NCBI GenBank assembly: GCA_946481235.1
Contig: CAMLME010000043.1
Coordinates: 1-12,796, forward strand
DNA length: 12,796 bases
From: an uncultured Methylobacillus sp.
GTDB taxonomy: Bacteria; Pseudomonadota; Gammaproteobacteria; Burkholderiales; Methylophilaceae
Direction of reading: 5' to 3'
Within the stretch, counting starts at the first letter, position 1; every line of letters starts with the position of its first letter. A program made the translations under genes and the position numbers. Below the pieces are notes generated by a model. The model searched no databases and was not told the origin of the DNA. It saw only the letters and a program-made list of their open reading frames with translations. Below, piece after piece: positions 1 through 6,548 of this stretch.

Positions 1-725
1 TGCACTTAGCCAATACTGGTGGCGAAACCGTCGCGCTGAACCCGTTCACCGGGACGAAGCAAGCATCTATCAGGAACACCCAGTCGCCCGAATCTGTTGC
101 AAGCAACGCGGTCGCATGGGCGAACTACAACCTGTCGAAGCAGCGTTTGGCGCAGGAGCAGGCGAACCAAGGAAAGCCGCAATGGGACGCCACTCGTGGA
201 CAGTTTGTGTACGCGCCGACCGCCACATCGCCAACTGGCAAAGCCATCACGCCCACCGGCCTAAGTGAAAGGGGCGTTAATCCGCCTGCCGAATACAATA
301 AATCGGCAACAGGCTTGGTTGAGTTGCGGAACAGCCTGAAGAATTACCGCGATGTCATCAAAAATGTCGGCGGTACTCGTGCCGTACCCGGATCGGACAA
401 TTCAGTAGCACTCAAAGCCGCACATACCTCTGTAATGATGGGCTTGAAGAACGCAATGGAGTTGGGCGCATTGGCTGGCCCTGACGTGGAAGTTTTGAGC
501 GGCATGTTGCTTGATCCGACCTCTAGTGGCGGTTTATGGCGTGGCCCGGATGGCATAAATGCGCAACTTGGTCAGGTTGATAAATATCTTGATAGCCGCA
601 CAAACGCTGTTGAACAGGTGTATGGGCGCAAGGTTCCTAACGGCGGTTCGACGCCGCCTAAAAATTTAGGAACGGGCATGCCTTCTGATATTGACGCACT
701 GTTAAAGAAATATGGGGGGCAATAA
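1..725 (+). CDS. Putative phage internal virion / DNA-ejection protein, C-terminal part
   Basis: The reading frame is open from the first full codon at position 3 to the TAA at 723-725, so about 240 residues of a longer protein are present and the start lies outside the window. A TTG at 147 could be mistaken for a start, but coding continues upstream of it. The visible part is hydrophilic and mixed alpha/coil, with a proline- and threonine-rich stretch, then a probable helical domain, and it ends in a Gly-rich tail. No enzymatic motif or membrane segment is seen. It is translationally coupled to the next gene (TAATG overlap), which looks like a long, Ala/Gly-rich virion protein. This pairing just before the lysis cassette is typical of internal virion or DNA-ejection proteins of short-tailed phages. 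The function is inferred from position; the family was not recognised with certainty. Confidence 0.7.
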   Translation, partial: HLANTGGETVALNPFTGTKQASIRNTQSPESVASNAVAWANYNLSKQRLAQEQANQGKPQWDATRGQFVYAPTATSPTGKAITPTGLSERGVNPPAEYNKSATGLVELRNSLKNYRDVIKNVGGTRAVPGSDNSVALKAAHTSVMMGLKNAMELGALAGPDVEVLSGMLLDPTSSGGLWRGPDGINAQLGQVDKYLDSRTNAVEQVYGRKVPNGGSTPPKNLGTGMPSDIDALLKKYGGQ

Positions 726-2719
726 TGGCGAGCCGCGAAGAACTCTATTCGGCACTACGCAACGCAGATGCAGCGGGCGACGTTGAGGGGGCGCGCAAAC
801 TGGCGGCGTACATCAAGTCAATGCCATCAGAAACTACAGCAGCCCCGAAACAAACTTCATTGCTTGATGATGTAAAACAGGGCGCGGGCAATCTTGTTGC
901 TGGCGCTGTCCGTGGCGCTGGCTCCATTGGCGCAACCCTGCTTTGGCCGATAGACAAAGCAACCGACATTATCAAGGGCGATCGTGGGCCGACTGTTACC
1001 GGGCTTGTAACTGGAAAACAGCCACTGAGCCGCAACGAAGAGCGACGCCAAGCAATGGATGATGGCTTGCGCACCCTTGGGGCAGAACCTGATTCATTGG
1101 TCTACAAGGGCGGCAAGCTTCTCGGCGAATTAGCCGGAACGGCAGGCGCAGGCGGAGCGGTTGCCAGAGGTGCAGCGGTTGTCGCTCCGAGACTTGCCGC
1201 ATCGCCCATTGGTACAAAGGTGGTCGAATCCATTGCCTCAAACGGCTTCAGGACTGGGGCGCCGGCTGCAACCACCTTTGCAGGGAAGGCGGCAGACCTG
1301 GGAATTCGTGCTGCTGGCGGTGCGGCTGCTGGCGGTGCTGCTGCTGGATTGGTGAATCCTAATGACGCAGGAACCGGGGCCATTGTTGGCGGGTTAATGC
1401 CTCCAGCCATAAGTGGAATAGGTGCCGCTGGGCGCTATGGAGCCAACGCGGCAAGGTCGCTTGTGCAACCCTTCACCGAAAAAGGGCAGAACGAAATCGC
1501 GCAGAACGTTATCCGCCGCTTTGCCCAAGGTGGACCGACGGCGCTCAATGCCTCCGAGATTGTCCCCGGCTCAGTGCCTACGCTTGCGGAGGCGACGGGG
1601 AACGCTGGGCTTGCGACGCTTCAGCGTGGCGCGCGCGACCTTCGCCCGAATGCTTTTGTTGAGAGAGAGGGGCAGAATACGGCGGCACGTAGCGCATTGT
1701 TCGACAAGCTGGCGGGGGATCAGGCGGGCATCGATGCGGCCAAAATTTCCAGGGATGATGCGGCTGAAGCACTGTACGGCAAGGCATTTGCGGCTGATGC
1801 AATGCGTCGGGATCTTGCCAAGTCAGCGAAAGAAGCCCGTGCGCCATTTGTTGGTGCCGGCCTGTCTGGAGCCGGAGAGGATCTTGCAACGCCAGGCTTG
1901 CGCGAGCTAGCGCAGCGGCCACAATTCAGGCAGGCGACAGAGGATGCAAAGCGTCTTGCGGCAAACAAGGGCCATAACATCAAAGACCCGTTGCAATCGC
2001 TCGAAGGGCTGCACTACGTAAAACTGGCGCTCGACGACATGATGAATCCAGCCGCCGCGACCGCGATGGGGAGAAACGCCAGTGCGGCAGTTGGCGACAT
2101 GCGTAACAAGCTGGCCGATGAAATTGCAAAAGTATCCCCGCTGTACGGCAATGCGCGGCAGACCTACGCCGAGATGAGCCCGCAGATCACTGCCATGGAG
2201 ACGTTGCAAGGACTGAAGCTGACCGATGCGCAGGGCAATATCACATTGTCGAAGGTGCAGAACGCTATCCGAAACCTTGAGGCAGACCTGAACAAAAAGG
2301 GGATTAGTGGCGCCAAGGCATTGAGTAAGGATCAGTTGAAAGGGCTCTATTCGATCCGGGATGATCTGCTGCGACAGGCCAACTTGGGGCTGGGTAAGTC
2401 CGCCGGCAGTAACACATACCAGAATTTTTCCACCAACAATGCTCTCAATTCGTTCTTGGGCAATACATTAACGCGCCTTGCAGATAAGGTCGGCATAGGT
2501 GGAATTGTCGGGCAGGCCGGAAAGCTGGCTTATTCAGGCCCGGATGAGGCAATCAGGAACAAGCTGGTGGACATGATGCTTGAGCCGAAGTTGGCGGTTC
2601 CTGGATTGCTTGATATGGCGCCAGCGGAAGCCCCCGGGCTGTTGTCTAGTGTTTTGACTGATCCGCGTCTTCAGCTGCCGCTCTATCGATCCGGTCCTGT
2701 GTTAGGGAGCGACCGGTAA
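725..2719 (+). CDS. Putative internal virion / DNA-ejection (pilot) protein, 664 aa
   Basis: This is the largest protein in the window. The ATG at 725 overlaps the TAA of the preceding gene by one base. The N-terminus (about residues 1-35) is a short helical motif with LRNADAAGDVEGARKLAAYI at its core, often found at the start of phage virion proteins. It is followed by a long Ala/Gly-rich, weakly hydrophobic region (about 50-240) including near-repeats of AAGG, and then a helical, charged C-terminal half. Such proteins are usually carried inside the capsid or tail tube and help pass DNA through the host envelope. No transglycosylase or peptidase motif was spotted. A + strand terminator lies 115 bases after the stop, marking the end of this transcription segment. 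The last 74 bases are overlapped by a gene on the other strand. The role is inferred from size, composition and position. Confidence 0.75.
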   Translation: MASREELYSALRNADAAGDVEGARKLAAYIKSMPSETTAAPKQTSLLDDVKQGAGNLVAGAVRGAGSIGATLLWPIDKATDIIKGDRGPTVTGLVTGKQPLSRNEERRQAMDDGLRTLGAEPDSLVYKGGKLLGELAGTAGAGGAVARGAAVVAPRLAASPIGTKVVESIASNGFRTGAPAATTFAGKAADLGIRAAGGAAAGGAAAGLVNPNDAGTGAIVGGLMPPAISGIGAAGRYGANAARSLVQPFTEKGQNEIAQNVIRRFAQGGPTALNASEIVPGSVPTLAEATGNAGLATLQRGARDLRPNAFVEREGQNTAARSALFDKLAGDQAGIDAAKISRDDAAEALYGKAFAADAMRRDLAKSAKEARAPFVGAGLSGAGEDLATPGLRELAQRPQFRQATEDAKRLAANKGHNIKDPLQSLEGLHYVKLALDDMMNPAAATAMGRNASAAVGDMRNKLADEIAKVSPLYGNARQTYAEMSPQITAMETLQGLKLTDAQGNITLSKVQNAIRNLEADLNKKGISGAKALSKDQLKGLYSIRDDLLRQANLGLGKSAGSNTYQNFSTNNALNSFLGNTLTRLADKVGIGGIVGQAGKLAYSGPDEAIRNKLVDMMLEPKLAVPGLLDMAPAEAPGLLSSVLTDPRLQLPLYRSGPVLGSDR

Positions 2720-2801
2720 AGAGCGTGTAGAAGAAGTTGCCGAAGAATGCCAGGAGCAAAAGAACAATAGCCTTCGTTATTACGTAGTCGATGTGACTCA
2801 T
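2646..2801 (-). CDS. Small one-TM membrane protein, possible moron, on the opposite strand
   Basis: This 51-aa protein starts at the ATG at 2801 (MSHIDYVITK), with an AGGAGA ribosome binding site 6 bases upstream. A longer frame to 2843 has no such site. Residues 8-28 form one hydrophobic segment rich in Leu, Phe and Val, followed by a Thr-Gly-Arg turn and a charged, Asp/Ala-rich tail. It therefore looks like a single-pass membrane protein with a cytoplasmic or periplasmic tail. It is transcribed against the late genes and overlaps the 3' end of the 664-aa gene by 74 bases. A perfect TATAAT lies just upstream, so it probably has its own promoter. This is the layout of a moron gene expressed from the prophage, or of a small lysis or exclusion protein. 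The family and function were not recognised. Confidence 0.72.
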   Translation of the reverse strand: MSHIDYVITKAIVLLLLAFFGNFFYTLFTGRSLTQDRIDRAAAEDADQSKH

Positions 2802-2826
2802 TTTTCGTCTCCTGATAGTTTCCAGA

Positions 2827-2832
2827 ATTATA
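2827..2832 (-). promoter_or_regulatory. Putative -10 box of the small opposite-strand membrane gene
   Basis: The - strand reads TATAAT here, a perfect sigma-70 -10 hexamer, about 26 bases upstream of the ATG at 2801. It leaves room for a leader of roughly 19 bases containing the AGGAGA site. No good TTGACA-like -35 box lies 16-18 bases further upstream, where the terminator hairpin sits. The promoter is therefore plausible but not proven. Confidence 0.5.
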
Positions 2833-2833
2833 C

Positions 2834-2857
2834 AAGCCGCCACAGAGCGGCTTTTTC
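2834..2857 (+). terminator. Rho-independent terminator after the virion genes
   Basis: A 7-bp perfect stem, AAGCCGC paired with GCGGCTT, with loop CACAGA, is followed by a T-rich run (TTTCTTT). On the + strand this is a standard intrinsic terminator for the 664-aa protein transcript. The - strand has no T run after the stem, so it should not stop leftward transcription. The lysis cassette downstream would then need read-through, antitermination or its own promoter. Confidence 0.75.
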
Positions 2858-2908
2858 TTTGCGCGAGGCAAAGCCCAGATTTACAACCAAAGAACCAAGG
2901 GAGGTTCC

Positions 2909-3076
2909 ATGCAAATTGATAAAGAAACCCAAAAAGAAGCTATCAAAGAAGCCTTGCGGGAGTGGCTGAACGAGCAATATGCAGCGTTTGGCCGGCGGGC
3001 ATTTACAAGCCTGGTTGCAGCGGCATTCGTCGGCTGTGTGTATCTAGCGCTAATTGGGGCAGGGTGGAAGAAATGA
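2909..3076 (+). CDS. Small one-TM protein of the lysis cassette, possible holin/antiholin
   Basis: This 55-aa protein starts at the ATG at 2909, preceded by a strong GGGAGG site 5-6 bases upstream. The N-terminal 25 residues are charged and helical (MQIDKETQKE onward). Residues about 31-50 are a hydrophobic segment rich in Ala, Val, Leu and Gly, and the tail is short and basic (GWKK). The TGA overlaps the ATG of the endolysin (ATGA), so the two are translationally coupled. One-TM proteins directly before endolysins often act as holin partners, antiholins or spanin-like accessories. With a larger 3TM-type holin after the endolysin, which of the two makes the membrane hole cannot be told from sequence. 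Confidence 0.75.
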   Translation: MQIDKETQKEAIKEALREWLNEQYAAFGRRAFTSLVAAAFVGCVYLALIGAGWKK

Positions 3077-3564
3077 ATTTTGATGACGCATTCGACCGTC
3101 TGATTGGGCACGAGGGCGGTTATTCAAATAATCCGCGCGATCCTGGAGGCGAAACCATGTGGGGCGTCACGGAGCGAGTTGCCCGAGCCCATGGCTACAC
3201 CGGGCCAATGGGAATGCTGTCGCGCGAGCGGGCGAAGAATATCGCAAAGGTGGCCTATTGGGACCGCATCCAGGCGGACAAGTACGACGGTGCGATCGGT
3301 TTCCAGGTCTTCGATGCTGCCTACAACCACGGCATCGAGAATGCCGTGCGCTTCCTGCAGCGTGCCGTCGGCGTGGCTGATGACGGCCTTATTGGCCCGA
3401 TCACGCTGGCTGCAATCCAGCGCATGACCGTGACGGACGTGCTGTCACGCTTCAACGCTGAGCGGCTGGAGTTCTATACCAAGCTGTCCACCTGGGACAC
3501 GTTTGGTAAGGGCTGGGCCCGGCGCATTGCCGGAAACCTGAAATACCAAGCGGAGGATGCATAA
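3073..3564 (+). CDS. Endolysin, GH108-type N-acetylmuramidase
   Basis: This 163-aa lysis enzyme cleaves the peptidoglycan glycan chain at the end of infection. The ATG at 3073 gives MNFDDAFDRLIGHEGGYSNN. A longer frame from 2962 is not used, because it would overlap the previous gene and add sequence unrelated to the family. Residues 8-33 carry the GH108 signature, with the probable catalytic Glu14 in HEGGY followed by DPGGET and WGVT. Residues about 75-116 include FQVFDAAYNHG and a peptidoglycan-binding-type segment with DDGLIGPIT. No signal peptide or SAR anchor is seen, so export should depend on a holin. The gene overlaps its upstream neighbour by 4 bases and the downstream holin by 1 base. 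No Rz/Rz1 spanin pair was found nearby. Confidence 0.92.
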   Translation: MNFDDAFDRLIGHEGGYSNNPRDPGGETMWGVTERVARAHGYTGPMGMLSRERAKNIAKVAYWDRIQADKYDGAIGFQVFDAAYNHGIENAVRFLQRAVGVADDGLIGPITLAAIQRMTVTDVLSRFNAERLEFYTKLSTWDTFGKGWARRIAGNLKYQAEDA

Positions 3565-4115
3565 TGGACCCGATAACCATCGCAATGGGGCTGGCCCAGT
3601 TCGTGCCCGGCCTGCTCAAATGGATCACCGGCAGCGACAAGGCGGAAGAGGTTGCTCAAAAGGCTGTCGATATCGCCCAAGCGGTAACAGGTCAGCCGAC
3701 CGGCGACGCGGCCCTGAAAGCATTGCAAGCTGATCCGAACTTGGTTCTGCAGTACCGGCAGGCTGTTTTGGCGCAAGAAGTACAGTTCCAGCAAATGGCT
3801 GTGCAGAATGCGGACGACGTCAACAAGACCATGCAGGCCGAAGCAGCTTCTGAGCATTGGCCAACCTATAGCTGGAGGCCGTTTATCGGCTTTTCGTTCG
3901 GTCTTCTTGGGCTGATTGCTGGCGGCACGGCGGCAGTGTCCTACATCGGCGTGATGTTCTTCCAGGTCAATCCGCAGGTTCTGGCCCAGCTTCCGGCATT
4001 GATCGGGGCTGAGGCGGGCATCATGGCAACCATGGCCCCCGTTCTTGGAATAGCCTCTTGGTTTCGTGGCAAGATGCAGTCGGACCCGGGCATCCCAACC
4101 ATTAACCGGGGGTGA
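3564..4115 (+). CDS. Putative 3TM-type phage holin
   Basis: This 183-aa protein has an N-terminal amphipathic or hydrophobic helix (about 5-22), a hydrophilic helical region rich in Ala and Gln (about 25-98), the motif SWRPFIGF at 103-110, and two strong hydrophobic segments at about 106-133 and 142-166. The SWRPF motif leading into two C-terminal membrane helices fits the GTA/3TM-type holin family. Such proteins form lesions in the inner membrane that let the endolysin out. The ATG overlaps the TAA of the endolysin gene (TAATG), so expression is coupled. It is the last + strand gene before attP. Assignment as a holin rests on the motif and on the neighbouring endolysin. Confidence 0.82.
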   Translation: MDPITIAMGLAQFVPGLLKWITGSDKAEEVAQKAVDIAQAVTGQPTGDAALKALQADPNLVLQYRQAVLAQEVQFQQMAVQNADDVNKTMQAEAASEHWPTYSWRPFIGFSFGLLGLIAGGTAAVSYIGVMFFQVNPQVLAQLPALIGAEAGIMATMAPVLGIASWFRGKMQSDPGIPTINRG

Positions 4116-4173
4116 TTATGATGCTGCAATCGTTCTGGTTGGTTTGAATAGGTTGGTGGGTGGGAATTTTCGA

Positions 4174-4202
4174 TTTGCGGAACAAACCACATTTTGCGGA
4201 AA
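4174..4202 (+). repeat. Left pair of TTTGCGGAA repeats (putative integrase arm sites)
   Basis: Two direct copies occur, TTTGCGGAAC at 4174-4183 and TTTGCGGAAT at 4193-4202, with starts 19 bases apart. Further copies lie on the other side of the tRNA-Leu core, at 4356-4364 (inverted) and 4417-4426 (direct). Repeated short motifs on both arms of an attP core, next to an integrase gene, are the expected pattern for the N-terminal arm-binding domain of tyrosine integrases. Binding is inferred. Confidence 0.5.
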
Positions 4203-4249
4203 TCGAATCCCGCGAAAATCACGGATCAAATCGGCTTGAAAGCTAGAGC

Positions 4250-4313
4250 TGGTGCCCGAGACCGGAATCGAACCGGTACGCCCCCTCTCGGGTAAGCGGC
4301 GGATTTTAAGTCC
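4250..4313 (-). other. attP core: 3' part of a tRNA-Leu(UAA) gene
   Basis: Read on the - strand, this is the 3' portion of a class II tRNA-Leu. It starts in the anticodon stem (GGACTTAAAATCC, anticodon TAA) and continues through a long variable arm and a T arm of ACCGG-TTCGATT-CCGGT. It ends with acceptor strand CTCGGGC and an encoded ACCA. The 5' half, including the D arm and the matching GCCCGAG acceptor strand, is absent: the bases beyond 4313 do not fold with it. Phages that integrate into tRNA genes carry just such a 3' copy, so that insertion rebuilds the tRNA. With the integrase gene 135 bases away, this is best read as attP. About 64 bases should be identical to the host tRNA. Confidence 0.85.
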
Positions 4314-4348
4314 AAAGAATTTTTGAGTAAAATCAATATGTTACGTAT

Positions 4349-4433
4349 AAAAAACGTTCCGCAATTACGTAAACATCACCGCCTTGAAACCCAAGACTGG
4401 CGCGGGGTTGGTTTTCTTTGCGGAACGTTTTTT
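4349..4433. repeat. Inverted repeat with right-arm integrase-type sites
   Basis: AAAAAACGTTCCGCAA at 4349-4364 is the exact reverse complement of TTGCGGAACGTTTTTT at 4418-4433. The two 16-base arms are separated by 53 bases. Each arm contains the TTGCGGAAC motif also seen twice on the other side of the tRNA core. Inside and beside the left arm, TTACGTA occurs at 4341-4347 and 4365-4371, a 24-base spacing. The likely role is attP arm sites, with TTACGTA possibly a second (Xis or accessory) site. A terminator for the leftward integrase transcript is less likely, given the long loop. Confidence 0.5.
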
Positions 4434-4448
4434 GCTGCTTTTTCGGCA

Positions 4449-5471
4449 TTATTTTGTCGGCTTTACCAGCTTGCCGACCTTGTGCCGGATGTACTGCGTC
4501 GTCATAGTCTCGGTGGTGTGTCCGAGTAGCGCTTGGGCTTCCCTGGTGCCTCCACGACTATCAACTTCCGTTGCTGCCTTGGGGCGCATGTCGCGGAACT
4601 GCAAATCCTGCTTTGCGATTCCTGCCGATTCCCGTGCTTTGTCGATCCTGGTGCGCAACGTATATTCATTCATCGGTTGCCCCTTCTCCGTTACCAGCAG
4701 AGCAAGAGGGCGCACAGAAAATTGCCGCTTGTACTCGAATATTTCATCCAAAAGGGTTTTCAGCTCGCCAGTAACTTCGATGCGAAGCGGGGCTTTTGTC
4801 TTCCCCTGCTTGATCCATAGAACCCCATCCTTCACGTCGGTTTCGGCCATTTTGTAGACGTCCGCCGGCCGCTGGCCAGTAAGGTAGGCCAGTCGTAGCG
4901 CGAACTGCAGCGGGCGGCATGACTTATCAATAAGCTTCTTGAACAGGGCATCATCAACGAACACATCCCGGCCTTCTTCTTTGAACCCTTTCACGCCCTT
5001 GCAAGGGTTCGGGTTGCTTGTCAAACCCGCTTCCCTGGCAAAGTTGAAAATGTGGCTAAAAAGGGCCTTCTCGCGGTTCGCACGCACTTTTGCAGTCTGT
5101 CCTCGCCAATCAAGATATTGCCGAATGTTGACCGGCTCGATGTCGTCCAGCGGAACGGGCGGCTCGTCAAAGAACTTGTAAAGATTCGCCAATTCCTTGA
5201 GGTTGTCCTTTTGCGTGCGAAGTGCCTTTGTCGGCAATACTTCACGGCAATATTTCTCCGCCGCATAGCGAAAAGTAGTCAGATCACGCTTTGGTTCTGC
5301 AGAAACAGTCAATTCCGCCCATTTCTGCACAGCGACCACGTAGTCAATACCAAGTGGTATTTCCTTTCGTGGTTTGGCTCCGGTATCAAGGAAGTAATAT
5401 GTTTTCTTCCCCCGGTGCCGCGCTCGCATCCCGGCCGGCAGGTTGAGATTGCGCGTCGGCTTCCGTCCCAT
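4449..5471 (-). CDS. int: Tyrosine recombinase, phage integrase
   Basis: This 340-aa integrase catalyses site-specific recombination between attP and the bacterial attachment site. The ATG at 5471 lies 6 bases after an AGGGG site. A GTG one codon earlier also exists but is too close to that site. The N-terminal region (about 1-70) fits an arm-binding domain, about 75-160 a SAM-like core-binding domain, and the rest the catalytic domain. Visible catalytic residues are Arg201 in TGQRPADV, Lys near 223-225 in KQGKTK, Arg296 in RDMRPKAAT, His318 in LLGHTTE and the nucleophile Tyr327 in TTQYIRH. Position 293 is Arg rather than the more usual His, as in many phage integrases. The TGATG overlap couples it to the DUF4224-like gene. 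Its 3' end faces the tRNA-Leu attP core. Confidence 0.95.
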   Translation of the reverse strand: MGRKPTRNLNLPAGMRARHRGKKTYYFLDTGAKPRKEIPLGIDYVVAVQKWAELTVSAEPKRDLTTFRYAAEKYCREVLPTKALRTQKDNLKELANLYKFFDEPPVPLDDIEPVNIRQYLDWRGQTAKVRANREKALFSHIFNFAREAGLTSNPNPCKGVKGFKEEGRDVFVDDALFKKLIDKSCRPLQFALRLAYLTGQRPADVYKMAETDVKDGVLWIKQGKTKAPLRIEVTGELKTLLDEIFEYKRQFSVRPLALLVTEKGQPMNEYTLRTRIDKARESAGIAKQDLQFRDMRPKAATEVDSRGGTREAQALLGHTTETMTTQYIRHKVGKLVKPTK

Positions 5472-5686
5472 CACTTACCCCTAAGCACCTTGGGAACCCA
5501 TTTCGCCTTAACCGGCGGCTCCGATTCCTTTTTCCCCTCGACAGCAGAGCAAGTTACTACCGGGTGCCCAGTGGCATTCACAAAAAAGGCAATCCCCATT
5601 TTGCGTAATGCCTCGATTTGCTTCCCTTTTGTTTTTCTGCCGGTCAAAGCAGAAATGTCATTTTTATCAAGAAACACTGCTGCCAT
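5471..5686 (-). CDS. DUF4224-like small protein next to integrase
   Basis: This 71-aa protein starts at the ATG at 5686, with a GGAG site 8 bases upstream. The N-terminal two thirds, with ISALTGRKTKGKQIEALRKM then GIAFFVN and GHPVV, match the pattern of the DUF4224 family as I know it: a short protein often encoded just before phage integrases. The helix-turn-helix-like start suggests DNA binding, and an excisionase or directionality role is possible from position. The tail is basic (KAKWVPKVLRGK). The stop overlaps the integrase start, so the two should be made together. The role has not been shown; excisionase is an inference. Confidence 0.8.
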   Translation of the reverse strand: MAAVFLDKNDISALTGRKTKGKQIEALRKMGIAFFVNATGHPVVTCSAVEGKKESEPPVKAKWVPKVLRGK

Positions 5687-5689
5687 TTC

Positions 5690-5905
5690 TCAGTCTCCTT
5701 CCTTCTCCGCTTCCGCGATCAGCGCGGCCAGCGTGTTCATACCCATCATTTTTGCCGCCGCCTCTTCGATTCCTGATACATCCAGGCTGCACCACTTGAG
5801 CAGCGGGCAGCCTGCACAAGGGTCAATCTCCGGCCAGCTTGTCTGACCAGCCCAACGCGGGCGGCATATCGCCAACGCCGCCTCGCTCATTACCGGGTAC
5901 TGCAT
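5690..5905 (-). CDS. Small hypothetical protein with a CxxC...C cluster
   Basis: This 71-aa protein starts at the ATG at 5905, preceded by AGGA at 8 bases. It contains CRPRWAG and then DPCAGCPLLKWCSLD, that is Cys-x2-Cys-x5-Cys with an earlier Cys, which could bind a metal ion. The C-terminal half is a predicted amphipathic helix ending in EKEGD. The stop lies 3 bases before the DUF4224-like start, so it belongs to the same operon. The family was not recognised. A second frame covering part of this region (5823-6005) is less convincing. Confidence 0.65.
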   Translation of the reverse strand: MQYPVMSEAALAICRPRWAGQTSWPEIDPCAGCPLLKWCSLDVSGIEEAAAKMMGMNTLAALIAEAEKEGD

Positions 5906-5973
5906 GATTCAATTCCTGAAACTTGGCTTGGCCCATTTTTGCAGCTCCCTTTTGAATTTTGGCGTCGATGGCG

Positions 5974-6036
5974 TTAGTGAAATGCCCTGCAACGCTGCCG
6001 CGCACGCAGAACTGCTAATAACGTTACGTCATTCAT
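5974..6036 (-). CDS. Possible 20-aa peptide or frameshifted gene start
   Basis: The ATG at 6036 overlaps the TGA of the preceding gene (ATGA) and has AAGGAG 8 bases upstream, a better initiation context than most genes here. The peptide is MNDVTLLAVLRARQRCRAFH, then TAA. In another frame the region stays open to 5823, with residues such as HFTNAIDAKIQKGA. The short ORF could therefore be the first part of a longer gene broken by an indel near 5995-6005. The stretch from 5906 to 6032 has no other good gene. Confidence 0.3.
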   Translation of the reverse strand: MNDVTLLAVLRARQRCRAFH

Positions 6037-6548
6037 GATCCATGCTCCTTGTCTTGCGCCACTTGGTTGGTGGCTTGCCATGCAGCCCCATCAAGAAAAG
6101 CCTGCATCTGTCCACGCCAGCATTGTGTTATTTCGCGACTATCCGTCTGGTCGGGGCGTGCATGCTTTTGCTCAAACGCCTGTTGCGCATCCTCCAGGCT
6201 CACCGGACGCACTGAGGGGGGGAGGGCGGCGCGCCATTGCCACGCTTGCCACGCCAACGGAGAGAGGGCATCAACGCGGTCGTAATCGAAACCGTTATCC
6301 GCGCACGCTTTCTGAAACGCTTCCCGCTCTTCCTGCGCATCCTTCGGCAAGGGAGTGGAGAGGGTGGTATAAGCCTCGTGCGCCCGCCGAAAGTCGCCCA
6401 TAGTTACCTTTGGCGTTACCTCGTTGCTGTCAAGGAAAGCTTGCAGTTGCGGGATGTTAGTAGTCCAGATTTCAGGCTTATAGGCATCTGCAAATGGCTT
6501 CAGCGCTTCCAGCGCCATGCGCAGCGCGTCTTGTTGGTTAGTGGTCAT
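6033..6548 (-). CDS. Hypothetical phage protein, 171 aa
   Basis: The ATG at 6548 has GGAG 7 bases upstream and overlaps the end of the upstream gene by 11 bases. The protein is soluble and helical, with no membrane segment. It has repeated Trp/Ala-rich motifs, LAWQAWQWRAAL in the middle and GAAWQATNQ at the end, and an acidic stretch PKDAQEEREAFQKAC. These resemble the reusable segments in the accessory early region of many phages, where short blocks recur in different proteins. No catalytic motif is seen. It lies in the leftward early operon between recombination genes and integrase. The function is unknown. Confidence 0.75.
   Translation of the reverse strand: MTTNQQDALRMALEALKPFADAYKPEIWTTNIPQLQAFLDSNEVTPKVTMGDFRRAHEAYTTLSTPLPKDAQEEREAFQKACADNGFDYDRVDALSPLAWQAWQWRAALPPSVRPVSLEDAQQAFEQKHARPDQTDSREITQCWRGQMQAFLDGAAWQATNQVAQDKEHGS

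Noticed and set aside
1..4115. Diversity-generating retroelement, as in some temperate podoviruses
   Set aside because: No reverse transcriptase and no template/variable repeat pair were found in the window.
4250..4320. Functional tRNA-Leu gene
   Set aside because: The 5' half with D arm and acceptor partner strand is missing, so only an attachment-site fragment is present.
4349..4433. Bidirectional terminator between holin and integrase
   Set aside because: The 16-base arms are separated by a 53-base loop, and the arms share a motif repeated elsewhere around attP, which fits protein-binding sites better.
5052..5846. 264-aa + strand ORF across integrase and the DUF4224-like gene
   Set aside because: It is antisense to clearly recognisable integrase motifs, has no ribosome site and has a shadow-like composition.
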